DNA of 39,264 nucleotides from Pseudolabrys sp. (GTDB lineage Bacteria; Pseudomonadota; Alphaproteobacteria; Rhizobiales; Xanthobacteraceae): contig JALHNV010000029.1 in NCBI GenBank assembly GCA_022843325.1, positions 1 to 39,264 of the forward strand, read 5' to 3'. Below the pieces are notes generated by a model. It did not search any database, had not been told where the DNA came from, and saw only the letters and a list, made by a program, of their open reading frames with translations. The translations under genes and the position numbers were made by a program. Position 1 is the stretch's first letter, and the number at the start of each line of letters is the position of its first letter. This document shows positions 16,878 through 24,787 of this stretch, in pieces.

Positions 16878-17546
16878 TTGACCGATAAATCCTCCGGCAG
16901 TTCCATCGGCACCGCGGGCCGCTATGTCGTGGTGGGTCTCATCACGATCGCGCCCCTCGGCATCACCTGGCTGATCCTCGACTTCCTCTTCAATCAATTG
17001 TCGCGCATCGGCCGGCCGTGGGTCACCGGAATGGCGTTCGCGATCCGGCCGCAATATCCGACGGTGTCGGACTGGCTTCTCAATGAGACGCTGCAATCGG
17101 TCATGGGCGTCATCATTGTGCTGTTGTTGTTGTGGCTGCTGGGGTGGGGAACCACACGGGTGGTCGGGCAACGGCTGATCGGGCTGTTCGAGGCGCTGAT
17201 CGAGCGAATCCCTTTCGTCCATTCGATCTATCGCAGCACCAAGCGGTTCCTCACCGTCGCGGCCGCCACGCCCGAAGGTGAACGGCGGGTCGTGCTGATC
17301 AATTTCCCGGCGCCCGGCATGAAGGTCCTCGGATTTATTACCCGAACGCTTCGGGACGCCGCGACGGGCGAGGAACTCGCGGCAATCTATGTGCCGACGG
17401 CGCCGAACCCGACGTCCGGCTATATTGAGATCGTGCCCATGCGCGACGTGACATTCACCGACTGGACCTTCGACCAGGCGATGACGTTCATCGTCACCGG
17501 CGGGTCGTCGGCGCCAGAGACGGTCAATTATTCGGACAAGCCGTAA
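16878..17546 (+). CDS. DUF502 integral membrane protein
   Basis: A 222-residue inner-membrane protein of the DUF502 family, of unknown function. Two hydrophobic helices are evident: YVVVGLITIAPLGITWLILDFLF (about residues 16-38) and VMGVIIVLLLLWLLGWG (about 75-91). A conserved cytoplasmic or periplasmic part follows with RIPFVHSIYRSTKRF and YVPTAPNPTSGYIEIVPMRDV. The start must be the TTG at 16878, because an in-frame TAA lies five codons upstream and no ATG or GTG occurs before the first conserved residues. The ribosome binding site is weak (GAG), so low expression is likely. It lies about 100 bp downstream of tRNA-Ser. Confidence 0.9.
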   Translation: MTDKSSGSSIGTAGRYVVVGLITIAPLGITWLILDFLFNQLSRIGRPWVTGMAFAIRPQYPTVSDWLLNETLQSVMGVIIVLLLLWLLGWGTTRVVGQRLIGLFEALIERIPFVHSIYRSTKRFLTVAAATPEGERRVVLINFPAPGMKVLGFITRTLRDAATGEELAAIYVPTAPNPTSGYIEIVPMRDVTFTDWTFDQAMTFIVTGGSSAPETVNYSDKP

Positions 17547-18172
17547 CGGTTGCTGACCCGCGCTTCGTGGACGAGCGTCGCGGCGGACGATTCGGCCGGA
17601 TGGCGTTGCCAGCGGTCAATCTGACGGTTCCAGCCGTCCAGAGGCGGTGCCCGGGAAATGGGCGCAGGGCGAAGTTCCGGCCTCCGGATTGTGGCAAACG
17701 GCTTTAATTTTGCCATAGACGAACATCCCGGCAACACACTGGAAGCTGAGCTTGTTTCGACCTAACATATTGAATTATAATAAAAAAACCCAGGATGAGG
17801 AACCTAGGACTTGTCAGTCTGAGGCGCGTGAAATTACGCATCCGACGCCTGATTTCAGTGCGTGTTTTTTGCGCAACACCCAGTCGAAAAGCAGCCCCGC
17901 GGCCTGTGGGCAGGGGCCTTATTCATTGCACGGAGGGGCTCATTCGCTAAAGTTCAATGGCGACGGAGGGGAAATCCCCGTGTCGCGTTGTCCGGGTCGA
18001 CGGATTGCACTGTGTGTTAAACCCTTGGTCTGTTTCAGGCGAAATTGGGTCGATCGCGTGGTGTGAAAAGTTTCTCCGGGCAGCGGGGAGCAAGGGGAAG
18101 TTCCAATAGGTGCTGTCGCACCAGGCGGAGACCGAACCCTCTCACGACAAACAAATGTTTTGGAGGTTCAAG
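17547..18172. other. Long region upstream of the porin gene, possible leader or small RNA
   Basis: This 626-bp stretch holds no convincing gene; the frames at 17528-17737 (minus) and 17752-18066 (plus) lack protein-like features. It has several structures: an A/T-rich promoter-like site at 17752-17781, a nested hairpin at 17822-17850 (AGGCG/CGCCT with GCGT/ACGC inside), T6 at 17865-17870, a GCCCC/GGGGC stem at 17894-17917, and a GGTGC/GCACC hairpin close to the porin ribosome binding site (about 18109-18122). Long regulated upstream regions are usual for abundant outer-membrane porins. Confidence 0.45.
17752..17781 (+). promoter_or_regulatory. Candidate sigma-70 promoter
   Basis: TTGTTT and a perfect TATAAT are 18 bases apart in a strongly A/T-rich patch. 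A transcript from here would start near 17788, either giving a leader of about 385 bases for the porin gene or a short RNA ending near the T6 run at 17865. Confidence 0.5.
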
Positions 18173-19564
18173 ATGAAGATGGTGAAAAGCCTTCTCCTGG
18201 GCACCGCAGCGGGTCTCGTTGCGATGACTGGGGCACAGGCAGCCGATCTTCCCGTTAAGGCCAAGCCGGTCCAATACGTGAAGATCTGCAGTCTCTATGG
18301 AGCTGGGTTCTATTACGTTCCCGGTACCGATACCTGCTTGAAAATCGGCGGCTGGGTTCGCGTTCAGACGGCCGTTGGCTACAACGGCGACCTGACGGCA
18401 GGCCCCCTCGCGGCTGGCAGCACCTTCGACCGTATCGGCAACCCGATCTCGTCGGAGTTCAACTACCGCATCCGTGGCTACATCACGGCCGACGCACGCA
18501 GCCAGACCGAGTACGGCACGCTCCGCAGCTACATCGCGGTCGGCACCTCGACCAACGACGCGGGCGCCAACACCTTCAACTCGAACCGCGCCTTCATCCA
18601 GTTGGCCGGCTTCACCATCGGTCTGGCCCAGTCGTTCTATGACTTCGCCAGCATGGCGGCGGTGTCGTACAACGGCGGCGCGATCAACAACACCGGCGAC
18701 ACCGGCGACGGTGGCAAGGTGGTTTGGGGCTATACCGCCCGCTTCGGCAACGGCTTCTCGGCGACCATCGCCGCCGAAGCGCGCCGCGTCACGAGCGTCA
18801 CCCGGGGTACCGGTGCGTTCCTGAACGCGGTCAACACCGTCAACGAAGGGCAGAAGCTGCCTGACGCGGTTGCCAACCTTCGCCTCGACCAGGCGTGGGG
18901 CAGCGCTCAGATCATGGGTGCCCTGCATGACGTCGGCGGTCAGTACTACGGCACCAACCTCGCTCCGCTCGCCACCTCCCCGGACAACAAACTGGGCTAT
19001 GCGGTCGGTGCGGGTCTTCGGCTGAATGCGCCGATGATCGGCCGTGGTGACTACTTCCAGATCCAGGTCAACTACGCCAAGGGCGCGTCGGGCTACGTTG
19101 CCCAGGGTACCAGCTACGGCTGGGCCGACAACTTTGCCGGCGGGACTACCTTCACTCGTGGCGGTTACGGTCTGGTGACGGACGGCGTTTACGATGGCCT
19201 CGGCGGCCCGATCGAACTCACCACCGCTTGGGGTGTGTTCGGTTCGTTCGAGCATAACTGGAACGCCCAGTGGAAGACCTCGCTCTACGGAACCTACTCC
19301 GCGATCAAGCAGACCGACCGGGCTAACCTCATCCTGTGCGGCACTGCGGCGAACGTGACGGCGGGCTGCAACAACGACTTCAAGTTGTGGTCGGTCGGTA
19401 CCCGTACCGCTTGGGCTCCGGTTGCGAACCTCGAAGTCGGTCTCGACATCATCTACCAGAGACTTGACACTGCTTCGTCCGGCTTCACTTCCGCCGGCCG
19501 TACCTACGAGGATCGTGGCAACTGGATGGGCCACCTCCGCGTTCAGCGCAACTTCTTCCCCTAG
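18173..19564 (+). CDS. Outer-membrane porin, Porin_2 family
   Basis: Trimeric beta-barrel channel for small hydrophilic solutes in the outer membrane, of the alphaproteobacterial Porin_2 type. The 463-residue precursor has a signal peptide (about residues 1-24, ending GAQA-AD). The mature N-terminus DLPVKAKPVQYVKICSLYG and the TDTCLKIGGWVRVQ strand with its cysteine pair are hallmarks of the family. Alternating hydrophobic/polar strands and glycine-rich loops follow, ending with GHLRVQRNFFP, whose last residues include the aromatic C-terminal signal typical for barrel assembly. GGAGG lies six bases before ATG 18173, which decides the start; an ATG at 18110 is upstream of that site. A strong terminator follows, and the codon usage suggests high expression. 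Confidence 0.95.
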   Translation: MKMVKSLLLGTAAGLVAMTGAQAADLPVKAKPVQYVKICSLYGAGFYYVPGTDTCLKIGGWVRVQTAVGYNGDLTAGPLAAGSTFDRIGNPISSEFNYRIRGYITADARSQTEYGTLRSYIAVGTSTNDAGANTFNSNRAFIQLAGFTIGLAQSFYDFASMAAVSYNGGAINNTGDTGDGGKVVWGYTARFGNGFSATIAAEARRVTSVTRGTGAFLNAVNTVNEGQKLPDAVANLRLDQAWGSAQIMGALHDVGGQYYGTNLAPLATSPDNKLGYAVGAGLRLNAPMIGRGDYFQIQVNYAKGASGYVAQGTSYGWADNFAGGTTFTRGGYGLVTDGVYDGLGGPIELTTAWGVFGSFEHNWNAQWKTSLYGTYSAIKQTDRANLILCGTAANVTAGCNNDFKLWSVGTRTAWAPVANLEVGLDIIYQRLDTASSGFTSAGRTYEDRGNWMGHLRVQRNFFP

Positions 19565-19604
19565 TCGTCTGACGAAGGCGAAGTTCGCTTAACAGCGATA
19601 GAAG

Positions 19605-19634
19605 TCCCCGGCGGGAAACCGCCGGGGATTTTTT
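19605..19634 (+). terminator. Rho-independent terminator of the porin gene
   Basis: The 10-bp perfect stem TCCCCGGCGG/CCGCCGGGGA closes a GAAA tetraloop and is followed by T6. Confidence 0.95.
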
Positions 19635-19674
19635 ATTGCCTTCGGGCGAGCAGCTCGATTGGCGAGGCCTCGCA

Positions 19675-19703
19675 TTGCCAGTGCGCCGCCTTGGCCCTAT
19701 ACG
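19675..19703 (+). promoter_or_regulatory. Candidate sigma-70 promoter
   Basis: TTGCCA and TATACG are separated by 17 bases, just after the porin terminator. Transcription would start near 19710, about 20 bases before the ATG of the NDUFS4-like gene. Confidence 0.5.
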
Positions 19704-19729
19704 AAAACATCATCAATTTGGGTGGCCCG

Positions 19730-20035
19730 ATGACCGCGCGAATCTACAAGCCCGCCAAGACCGCAATGCAGTCCGGCTCGGCAAATACCAAAGCCTGGCT
19801 GGTCGAGTTCGAACCGGAGGAGCCCCGTCTGGTCGAGCCGCTGATGGGCTGGACGTCATCAGCCGACATGCGCCAGCAGCTGCGCCTGCGTTTCGAAAGC
19901 CGGGAAGAGGCGGTGGCCTATTGCGAGCGCCATGGCATCGCCTATCAGATTTTCGAACCGAAGCCGGCCTACCGGCGGACGATGTCCTACGCCGACAACT
20001 TCGCCTTCAAGCGCCGCGACGCCTGGACCCACTGA
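19730..20035 (+). CDS. NDUFS4-like complex I accessory subunit (ETC complex I subunit family)
   Basis: A 101-residue homologue of the mitochondrial complex I accessory subunit NDUFS4 (18 kDa), which in alphaproteobacteria is a supernumerary subunit of NADH:ubiquinone oxidoreductase. Family marks are the N-terminal ARIYKPAKTAMQSG, TKAWLVEFEPE, PLMGWTSSADMRQQLRLRFESREEAVAYCERHG and the C-terminal YADNFAFKRRDAWTH. It has no signal peptide and would sit on the cytoplasmic peripheral arm. I chose ATG 19730 as the start of conservation; the longer frame from 19691 would precede most of the likely transcript. It is encoded away from the nuo operon, as is usual for this gene in Rhizobiales. Confidence 0.9.
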   Translation: MTARIYKPAKTAMQSGSANTKAWLVEFEPEEPRLVEPLMGWTSSADMRQQLRLRFESREEAVAYCERHGIAYQIFEPKPAYRRTMSYADNFAFKRRDAWTH

Positions 20036-20057
20036 GGTCGCTCGATAGGGTGAAGGC

Positions 20058-21329
20058 TCAGGCGTGCGCGCGCGCCGGCGCGCCCGGCAGGCTGCGGCCC
20101 TGGGCCGTGGTGCGCTGGCGCAGCAGCGAAATGAAGCGCTCTTCCGGCATCGGCTGACCGAGCAGGAAGCCCTGTCCGAAATCACAGCCCATGCTGACCA
20201 GCGCGACCGCGTCGGCGGCTTTCTCGATGCCCATGGCGACCGCGGTACGGCCGAAATTATGCGCCAGGTCGATCACCGTCTTGCACAGCGGCGCGTTGAC
20301 CTTGTTGGTGCCGCAGTCGGTGACGAAGGCGCGGTCCAGCTTGAGTTCGGCAAATGGCAGTTCGCCCAGCCGCGCCAACGACGAGAAGCCGCGGCCGAAA
20401 TCATCGATCGCGATTCGCACGTTGTCGCGCTCGAGCTTCTTGGTGAGTTCAAGGGCGAGGGGAAGGTCGGAGACGATCTGGTCTTCCGGAACATCGACAA
20501 TCAGGCCGGGCCATTTTGCGTTGCTGGGATGGTGGGCTCTCACCATCTCGCTGACCGGCAGGTTGGCCAGCGCCTGGACCGGAATGTTGACCGTCAGCCG
20601 CAGGTTCAGGCCGAGCTTGGCAAAGCTTTGCCCGGCCTTGAGGACGCTGCTCAACGCCATTTCCGACAGTTTGCCGACACTCGACTCGGTCGCGTTCGGC
20701 ATGAAGGCGCCGGGCAGAACGATGCCCAGTTGCGGATGACGCACGCGGGCATAGGCTTCCGCGCCGGCCAACTGCTTTTTCCGCAGGTCGATTTTGGGCT
20801 GATACCAGAACTCGACCCAGTCATTGGCCAGGGCTTCATCGAGATCGATGCTGGCGCCGCCAGCCGCCGGCAGGCCGAGTTTGAGGTCGCGGAGGATGGT
20901 GATGACCGCCTCGGTCTCGAACGGCTTCTTCAGCACCGGCAGCATGTTCAGCTTGTGCTGCAGCCCGATGCCTTTGACGTGCTCGAGCACCGCCGCGCCG
21001 CGCGTGCTCATCAACTGCACCGAGCCGGCAAAGCCGGCGGTGCCGAGCGCGATCATCGATTCGATCGCATCGGCTGAATCGAGGGAGATGTTGTGAAACA
21101 GCAGGTCCGGCGTGCGCCGCTCCATGGCGGTGCGCAGCGATGCGCCGTCGGGGAATTCCATGGCGTCGACGCCGGCGCCATGGAGCACCAGAGACAGGAA
21201 CTGCCGGATGCTGGGCTCGTCGTCGACCACGTAGCAGAGCGGGGCGCCGGCCGGGGCAAGCGGCGGGGAAGCAACCTCGGCCGGCGTCTCGGCGGTCGGC
21301 GCAGGCGATGGTGCAGCCGTCTCGGTCAT
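20058..21329 (-). CDS. Receiver-EAL protein with degenerate active sites
   Basis: A 423-residue protein with a receiver-like domain (about residues 30-150) followed by an EAL cyclic-di-GMP domain (about 165-410). The receiver keeps the acidic pair Asp36/Asp37 and Lys135, but the phosphoacceptor position is Asn80 (in LLFHNISLD). The EAL domain keeps Glu191 (in GAEAYAR), Asn248, Asp299-Asp300 (DDFGRG), Lys320 and Gln376. The catalytic glutamate expected 36 residues after that lysine (Glu352 of RocR) is Met356, in VAMGIEK where active enzymes read AEGVE. It is therefore probably neither phosphorylated nor an active phosphodiesterase, and may serve as a c-di-GMP or protein-binding regulator. The start is uncertain: ATG 21329 lacks a clear ribosome binding site and a TTG at 21359 would add ten residues. 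Confidence 0.88.
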   Translation of the reverse strand: MTETAAPSPAPTAETPAEVASPPLAPAGAPLCYVVDDEPSIRQFLSLVLHGAGVDAMEFPDGASLRTAMERRTPDLLFHNISLDSADAIESMIALGTAGFAGSVQLMSTRGAAVLEHVKGIGLQHKLNMLPVLKKPFETEAVITILRDLKLGLPAAGGASIDLDEALANDWVEFWYQPKIDLRKKQLAGAEAYARVRHPQLGIVLPGAFMPNATESSVGKLSEMALSSVLKAGQSFAKLGLNLRLTVNIPVQALANLPVSEMVRAHHPSNAKWPGLIVDVPEDQIVSDLPLALELTKKLERDNVRIAIDDFGRGFSSLARLGELPFAELKLDRAFVTDCGTNKVNAPLCKTVIDLAHNFGRTAVAMGIEKAADAVALVSMGCDFGQGFLLGQPMPEERFISLLRQRTTAQGRSLPGAPARAHA

Positions 21330-21430
21330 GGGGGCGCGCGCGCTCAGATCGTCGGACAAGGGGTCGGCTGACGGTATTGGTGTGCCAATCCGGTTAATTC
21401 TAGGTTTCGGACCGGCGTTCTAACCGTGCT

Positions 21431-22066
21431 TCATTTGGTCCCGTAGGCGCGGTCGCCGGCATCGCCGAGGCCCGGCACGATGTAGGCGTGCTCGTCGAGA
21501 CGTTCGTCGATCGATGCGGTCCAGATCGGCACGTCGGGGTGCTGCGCGCGCAGCCGCTCGATGCCCTCCGGCGCCGCCAGGAGGCAGACAAAGCGGATCT
21601 CCTTGGCGCCGCGCTCCTTGATCCGGTCGACCGCCGCCACGGCCGAGTTCGCCGTCGCAAGCATCGGGTCGATGACGATGACCAGCCGCTCGGCGAGATT
21701 TGCCGGCGCCTTGAAGAAGTACTCGATCGCGACAAAGGTCGCAGGATCGCGATAGAGGCCGATATGGGCGACGCGGGCGGATGGAACGAGGTTGGTCATG
21801 CCTTCGACGAAGGCAAGTCCGGCCCGCAGGATCGGGGCGAACACCAGCTTCTTGCCGGCGATCTCCTTGCCGGTCATCGGCGCGACCGGCGTTTCGATCT
21901 GCACGTCGGTGAGCGGCAGATCGCGCGTCACCTCGTAGCACAGCAGCATGCCGATCTCGTTCAACAGCTCCCGGAATGATTTGGTCGACAGGTCCTTGTC
22001 ACGAAGCAGGGTCAGCTTGTGCTGCACCAGCGGATGATCGACGACGGTCACGCCTTCCATAGCCAT
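21431..22066 (-). CDS. upp: Uracil phosphoribosyltransferase
   Basis: Converts uracil and PRPP to UMP. The 211-residue protein has the family N-terminus ([19 protein letters not shown]), the FAPILRAGL segment, the PRPP-binding loop [11 protein letters not shown] (Asp133 region) and the C-terminal [15 protein letters not shown] uracil-binding block. In most bacteria upp is a salvage gene. Here it is the last gene of an operon with URC1 and URC4, 7 bp after URC4, where it would provide the first step of URC-type uracil catabolism. Two ATGs are possible, 22066 and 22060; GGAGA is three bases before the first and nine before the second. Both give a full-length enzyme. Confidence 0.95.
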   Translation of the reverse strand: MAMEGVTVVDHPLVQHKLTLLRDKDLSTKSFRELLNEIGMLLCYEVTRDLPLTDVQIETPVAPMTGKEIAGKKLVFAPILRAGLAFVEGMTNLVPSARVAHIGLYRDPATFVAIEYFFKAPANLAERLVIVIDPMLATANSAVAAVDRIKERGAKEIRFVCLLAAPEGIERLRAQHPDVPIWTASIDERLDEHAYIVPGLGDAGDRAYGTK

Positions 22067-22073
22067 TCTCTCC

Positions 22074-23315
22074 CTAGAATACGGTGCCGTCGCTGACGAC
22101 CTTGATCGGCGGCGAGGCGTCGGCACGTCGCGCGCGCGCCAGCGCGCGGCCGGTGGCCCATGTGCCGCCTTCGAGAACCTTGGCCAGCGGCAGCGTGGTC
22201 GCATCCATGCCAAGCCGTGCCCGGATGATGCCGGCCAGCCGGTCGAGCAGGGCGACGGTCAGCGCCCGCCATTCGACCACCAGTTCAGAGCCGACATCAT
22301 GCGCGACGGCTGCCTGGGCGGGGTCGCGCAGCATCAGCACGCCGGCATCGACGAACAGTCCGCCGTTGCGATATTCGGCCAGCCCGGTCAGTCCATCGAT
22401 GCCGGTCACCGTGATCCCGCCCCCCTGTAATGGCTCGATCAGCGAATAGGCGAGCCACTGCGACAGTTTATGTAGCGGCATCAGCCCGTTGCTGGCATCG
22501 GCTGATGTAATGGCCGAATGCCGCCAACAGTCGCCGAGCGCGATGCCGCCCAGCGTCAGGCGTGACGGCCAGATCGGCCCCAGCTCGTGCAGCAGTTCGG
22601 ACAGGATCTCAGCCGCTGCGATGGCGCCGCGATCGGCGACGGCCTCGAGGTGATCGAACAGTCCGCCGGGGCGGGCTGTGTCGGCGCGGGCGAAGACGCC
22701 CTCGCGGCCGGCCGCCAGTTGGCCGAGCGCGCGCAACAGCGCGGCACGGCCGGGGAGGCCGACCAGCGGATTGTTGGCGCTGACCTGAAAGCCATCGCTG
22801 AGTTGCTGCGCGGTCATCTGCGCCAGCACGGCCACATCGACCCGGAACGGGTCGGACGGATTGGCCGAAAATGCGCCGCGCGCGAACATGTCGAGGCTGG
22901 CCAGCGCCAGGCCCTCGGAGCGCCCGATCGCTGTGCCGGTGATAGCGTCGGTGTAGCGCCAATCGGTGCCGGCGCCGGCGTCGAGAAACACGCTGATGAT
23001 GGCCAGATCGAACGCCGCGCGGGCGCGCGCCGCGGCATCCGGCCAGCGTGCCGCCGCGGCGATGGCGGCAAAACGGTCGGCGCCCGCGACGACGAAGTGC
23101 CGCCAGCGCGAATGAAACGGCACGTCCAGCGACGGGTAGGCCTGACGCGTTGTCGCCAGCACCAGGTCGGCGGTGGCGTCGAGCTTGCCGAGGTCAACGG
23201 TGAAGTGCGCGAGCCGGCCGTCGAGCCCGAGCGCCAGCATGCGGTGGGCGCGATCGCGCACCGCCGCTGCGCTCAACAGATCGAAAGCGGCCGTGCGGTC
23301 GTTGGTGGCGTGCAT
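22074..23315 (-). CDS. urc4: URC4/Urg3-type protein (DUF1688), uracil catabolism
   Basis: A 413-residue member of the DUF1688 family, which includes Lachancea kluyveri Urc4p and fungal Urg3. Genetics in yeast places it in uracil degradation through a uridine nucleotide intermediate; its reaction is not established to my knowledge. Recognisable blocks are [50 protein letters not shown], the [13 protein letters not shown] segment, [19 protein letters not shown] and [14 protein letters not shown]. No signal peptide or membrane span is seen, so it should be cytoplasmic. The ATG lies 7 bp after the URC1 stop, and upp begins 7 bp after its own stop, so the three genes form one transcription unit. 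Confidence 0.9.
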   Translation of the reverse strand: MHATNDRTAAFDLLSAAAVRDRAHRMLALGLDGRLAHFTVDLGKLDATADLVLATTRQAYPSLDVPFHSRWRHFVVAGADRFAAIAAAARWPDAAARARAAFDLAIISVFLDAGAGTDWRYTDAITGTAIGRSEGLALASLDMFARGAFSANPSDPFRVDVAVLAQMTAQQLSDGFQVSANNPLVGLPGRAALLRALGQLAAGREGVFARADTARPGGLFDHLEAVADRGAIAAAEILSELLHELGPIWPSRLTLGGIALGDCWRHSAITSADASNGLMPLHKLSQWLAYSLIEPLQGGGITVTGIDGLTGLAEYRNGGLFVDAGVLMLRDPAQAAVAHDVGSELVVEWRALTVALLDRLAGIIRARLGMDATTLPLAKVLEGGTWATGRALARARRADASPPIKVVSDGTVF

Positions 23316-23322
23316 GCGGCCT

Positions 23323-24579
23323 CTAGTATTTGTCGAGCGGCCGGCCGACCGATGAGGTCAGGTCCTGCGGCTTCGGCGCTTCCGGTGAGTAGTAGCCGGC
23401 GGCCTTCTTGGCGGCGATTTCCACATGGGCGTCGGCCGGCACGAGTTCGTCGGGGATCGGCACGCGCTCGACGATCTCGATGCCTTGCGCCACCAGCGCG
23501 TCGTATTTCATGTCGCTCATCGACACGAAGCGGTCGATGCGGCGCAGGCCGAGCCAGTTGATGGTGTCCGGCATCAATTGCTGGAAGCGTGCATCCTGCA
23601 CCCCGGCGACGCATTCGGTGCGCTCGAAATAGGCCGCCGCCGCATCGCCGCCTTCCTGACGCTTGCGGGCGTTGTAGACGAGGAATTTGGTGACCTCGCC
23701 CAGCGCCCGGCCTTCCTTGCGGTTGTAGACGATAATGCCGAGGCCGCCGGCCTGCGCCGCCCGCGCGCACTCTTCGATGCCGTGAATGAGATAGGGGCGG
23801 CAGGTGCAGATGTCGGAGCCGAACACGTCGGAGCCGTTGCACTCGTCGTGCACGCGGCAGGTGATTTTGGTGCTGTGGTCGGGGAGTTTCGTGACGTCGC
23901 CGAAGAGATACACCGTGGTGCCCCCGATCGGCGGCAGGAAGACGTGCAGATCGGGCCGCGTCACCAGTTCGGGAAACATGCCGGCGGTCTGCTCGAACAG
24001 CGTCCGCCGCAGCGTCGTCTCGGCGCAGCCGAAACGTTCGGCGATGCCGGGCAGATACCAGACCGGATCGATGGCGATCTTGACGACCGCGACGCTGCCC
24101 TTGGCGTGCACCAGTTCGCCGTCGGACTGCAGCCGGCCGGCGCGGATCGCGTCCTGCAACTCGGGCAGATCGAGCCGGGCCTTGGTGACGGCGATGGTCG
24201 GGCGGATGTCGACCCCGGTGGCGATCTCGGCCTGGAAGCTGTCGGCGATCAGATGCCCCCACGGATCGAGCGACACGATGCGGCGCGGCTCGCTCCATTG
24301 CGGAAACGGCCCGATGGTCGCGGCCGGATGGGTGTTGGTGAGATCCGGACGGCGGATCGGATCGAGCGCGCCCGACGACACCGCCAGCGCGCGATAGACG
24401 GCATAGGAGCCGCCATGGCTGCCGATGACGTTGCGGTCGCCGGCCCGCGATACGGTCGCGATCACGGGCCCGCGTTCGCGCGCGGTCGGCGCGCCCCAGA
24501 CGATCGGCATGCGCGCTTTGCCGTCCGGTTCGGGATGGGAGGTGAGGCGGATATGATCGGGCCGGTTCGGTCGGGTCAT
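23323..24579 (-). CDS. urc1: URC1-type GTP cyclohydrolase II homologue, uracil catabolism
   Basis: A 418-residue protein whose C-terminal half is homologous to GTP cyclohydrolase II (RibA). The zinc cysteines are Cys247, Cys258 and Cys260, with the same 11- and 2-residue spacing as RibA, and a RKEGRALGE block matches the RibA nucleotide loop. About 200 extra N-terminal residues, including NVIGSHGGSYAVYRALAVSSG and DPWGHLIADSFQ, set it apart from riboflavin enzymes and fit the URC1 family. In yeast Urc1p is required to open the pyrimidine ring at the nucleotide level, so a role in uracil breakdown rather than riboflavin synthesis is inferred from architecture and operon. I chose ATG 24579; a TTG 12 codons upstream is the alternative, and neither has a strong ribosome binding site. 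Confidence 0.92.
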   Translation of the reverse strand: MTRPNRPDHIRLTSHPEPDGKARMPIVWGAPTARERGPVIATVSRAGDRNVIGSHGGSYAVYRALAVSSGALDPIRRPDLTNTHPAATIGPFPQWSEPRRIVSLDPWGHLIADSFQAEIATGVDIRPTIAVTKARLDLPELQDAIRAGRLQSDGELVHAKGSVAVVKIAIDPVWYLPGIAERFGCAETTLRRTLFEQTAGMFPELVTRPDLHVFLPPIGGTTVYLFGDVTKLPDHSTKITCRVHDECNGSDVFGSDICTCRPYLIHGIEECARAAQAGGLGIIVYNRKEGRALGEVTKFLVYNARKRQEGGDAAAAYFERTECVAGVQDARFQQLMPDTINWLGLRRIDRFVSMSDMKYDALVAQGIEIVERVPIPDELVPADAHVEIAAKKAAGYYSPEAPKPQDLTSSVGRPLDKY

Positions 24580-24787
24580 GGGTGCGTCGCCAAAATGAGA
24601 ACGGCCCGCCGACAAGGACGGGCCATGCGTTCGATTTTAGGCAATAGACGTAAAGGCTAGGTCAAAACGGGCGGCCGTTACAAGCCTCTTGTGACGCTCG
24701 CATATCGCATTTTCACGGCCTTTTCCTCCTTGCAGTGCTCCCGGCGGTGTCATTCGCCTGTCACCCGGCGCTGTTTTGGTCCGGCCG

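Noticed and set aside
16713-17222. 169-codon minus-strand frame
   Set aside because: It overlaps tRNA-Ser and lies opposite the DUF502 gene, with antisense-type composition.
17528-18066. Frames of 69 codons (minus) and 104 codons (plus) upstream of the porin
   Set aside because: No ribosome binding sites or protein-like patterns; the plus-strand frame starts next to the TATAAT element and crosses the hairpin and T-run.
18035-19534. 499-codon minus-strand frame opposite the porin
   Set aside because: No protein features; the plus strand has signal peptide, Porin_2 strands, ribosome binding site and terminator.
23323-24579. Plain riboflavin-pathway GTP cyclohydrolase II
   Set aside because: It has an extra 200-residue N-terminal region and sits in an operon with URC4 and upp rather than rib genes, which fits URC1 better.
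23425-24660. 411-codon plus-strand frame opposite URC1
   Set aside because: Shadow frame rich in Arg, His and Asp; URC1 on the minus strand has the zinc cysteines and RibA-like motifs.
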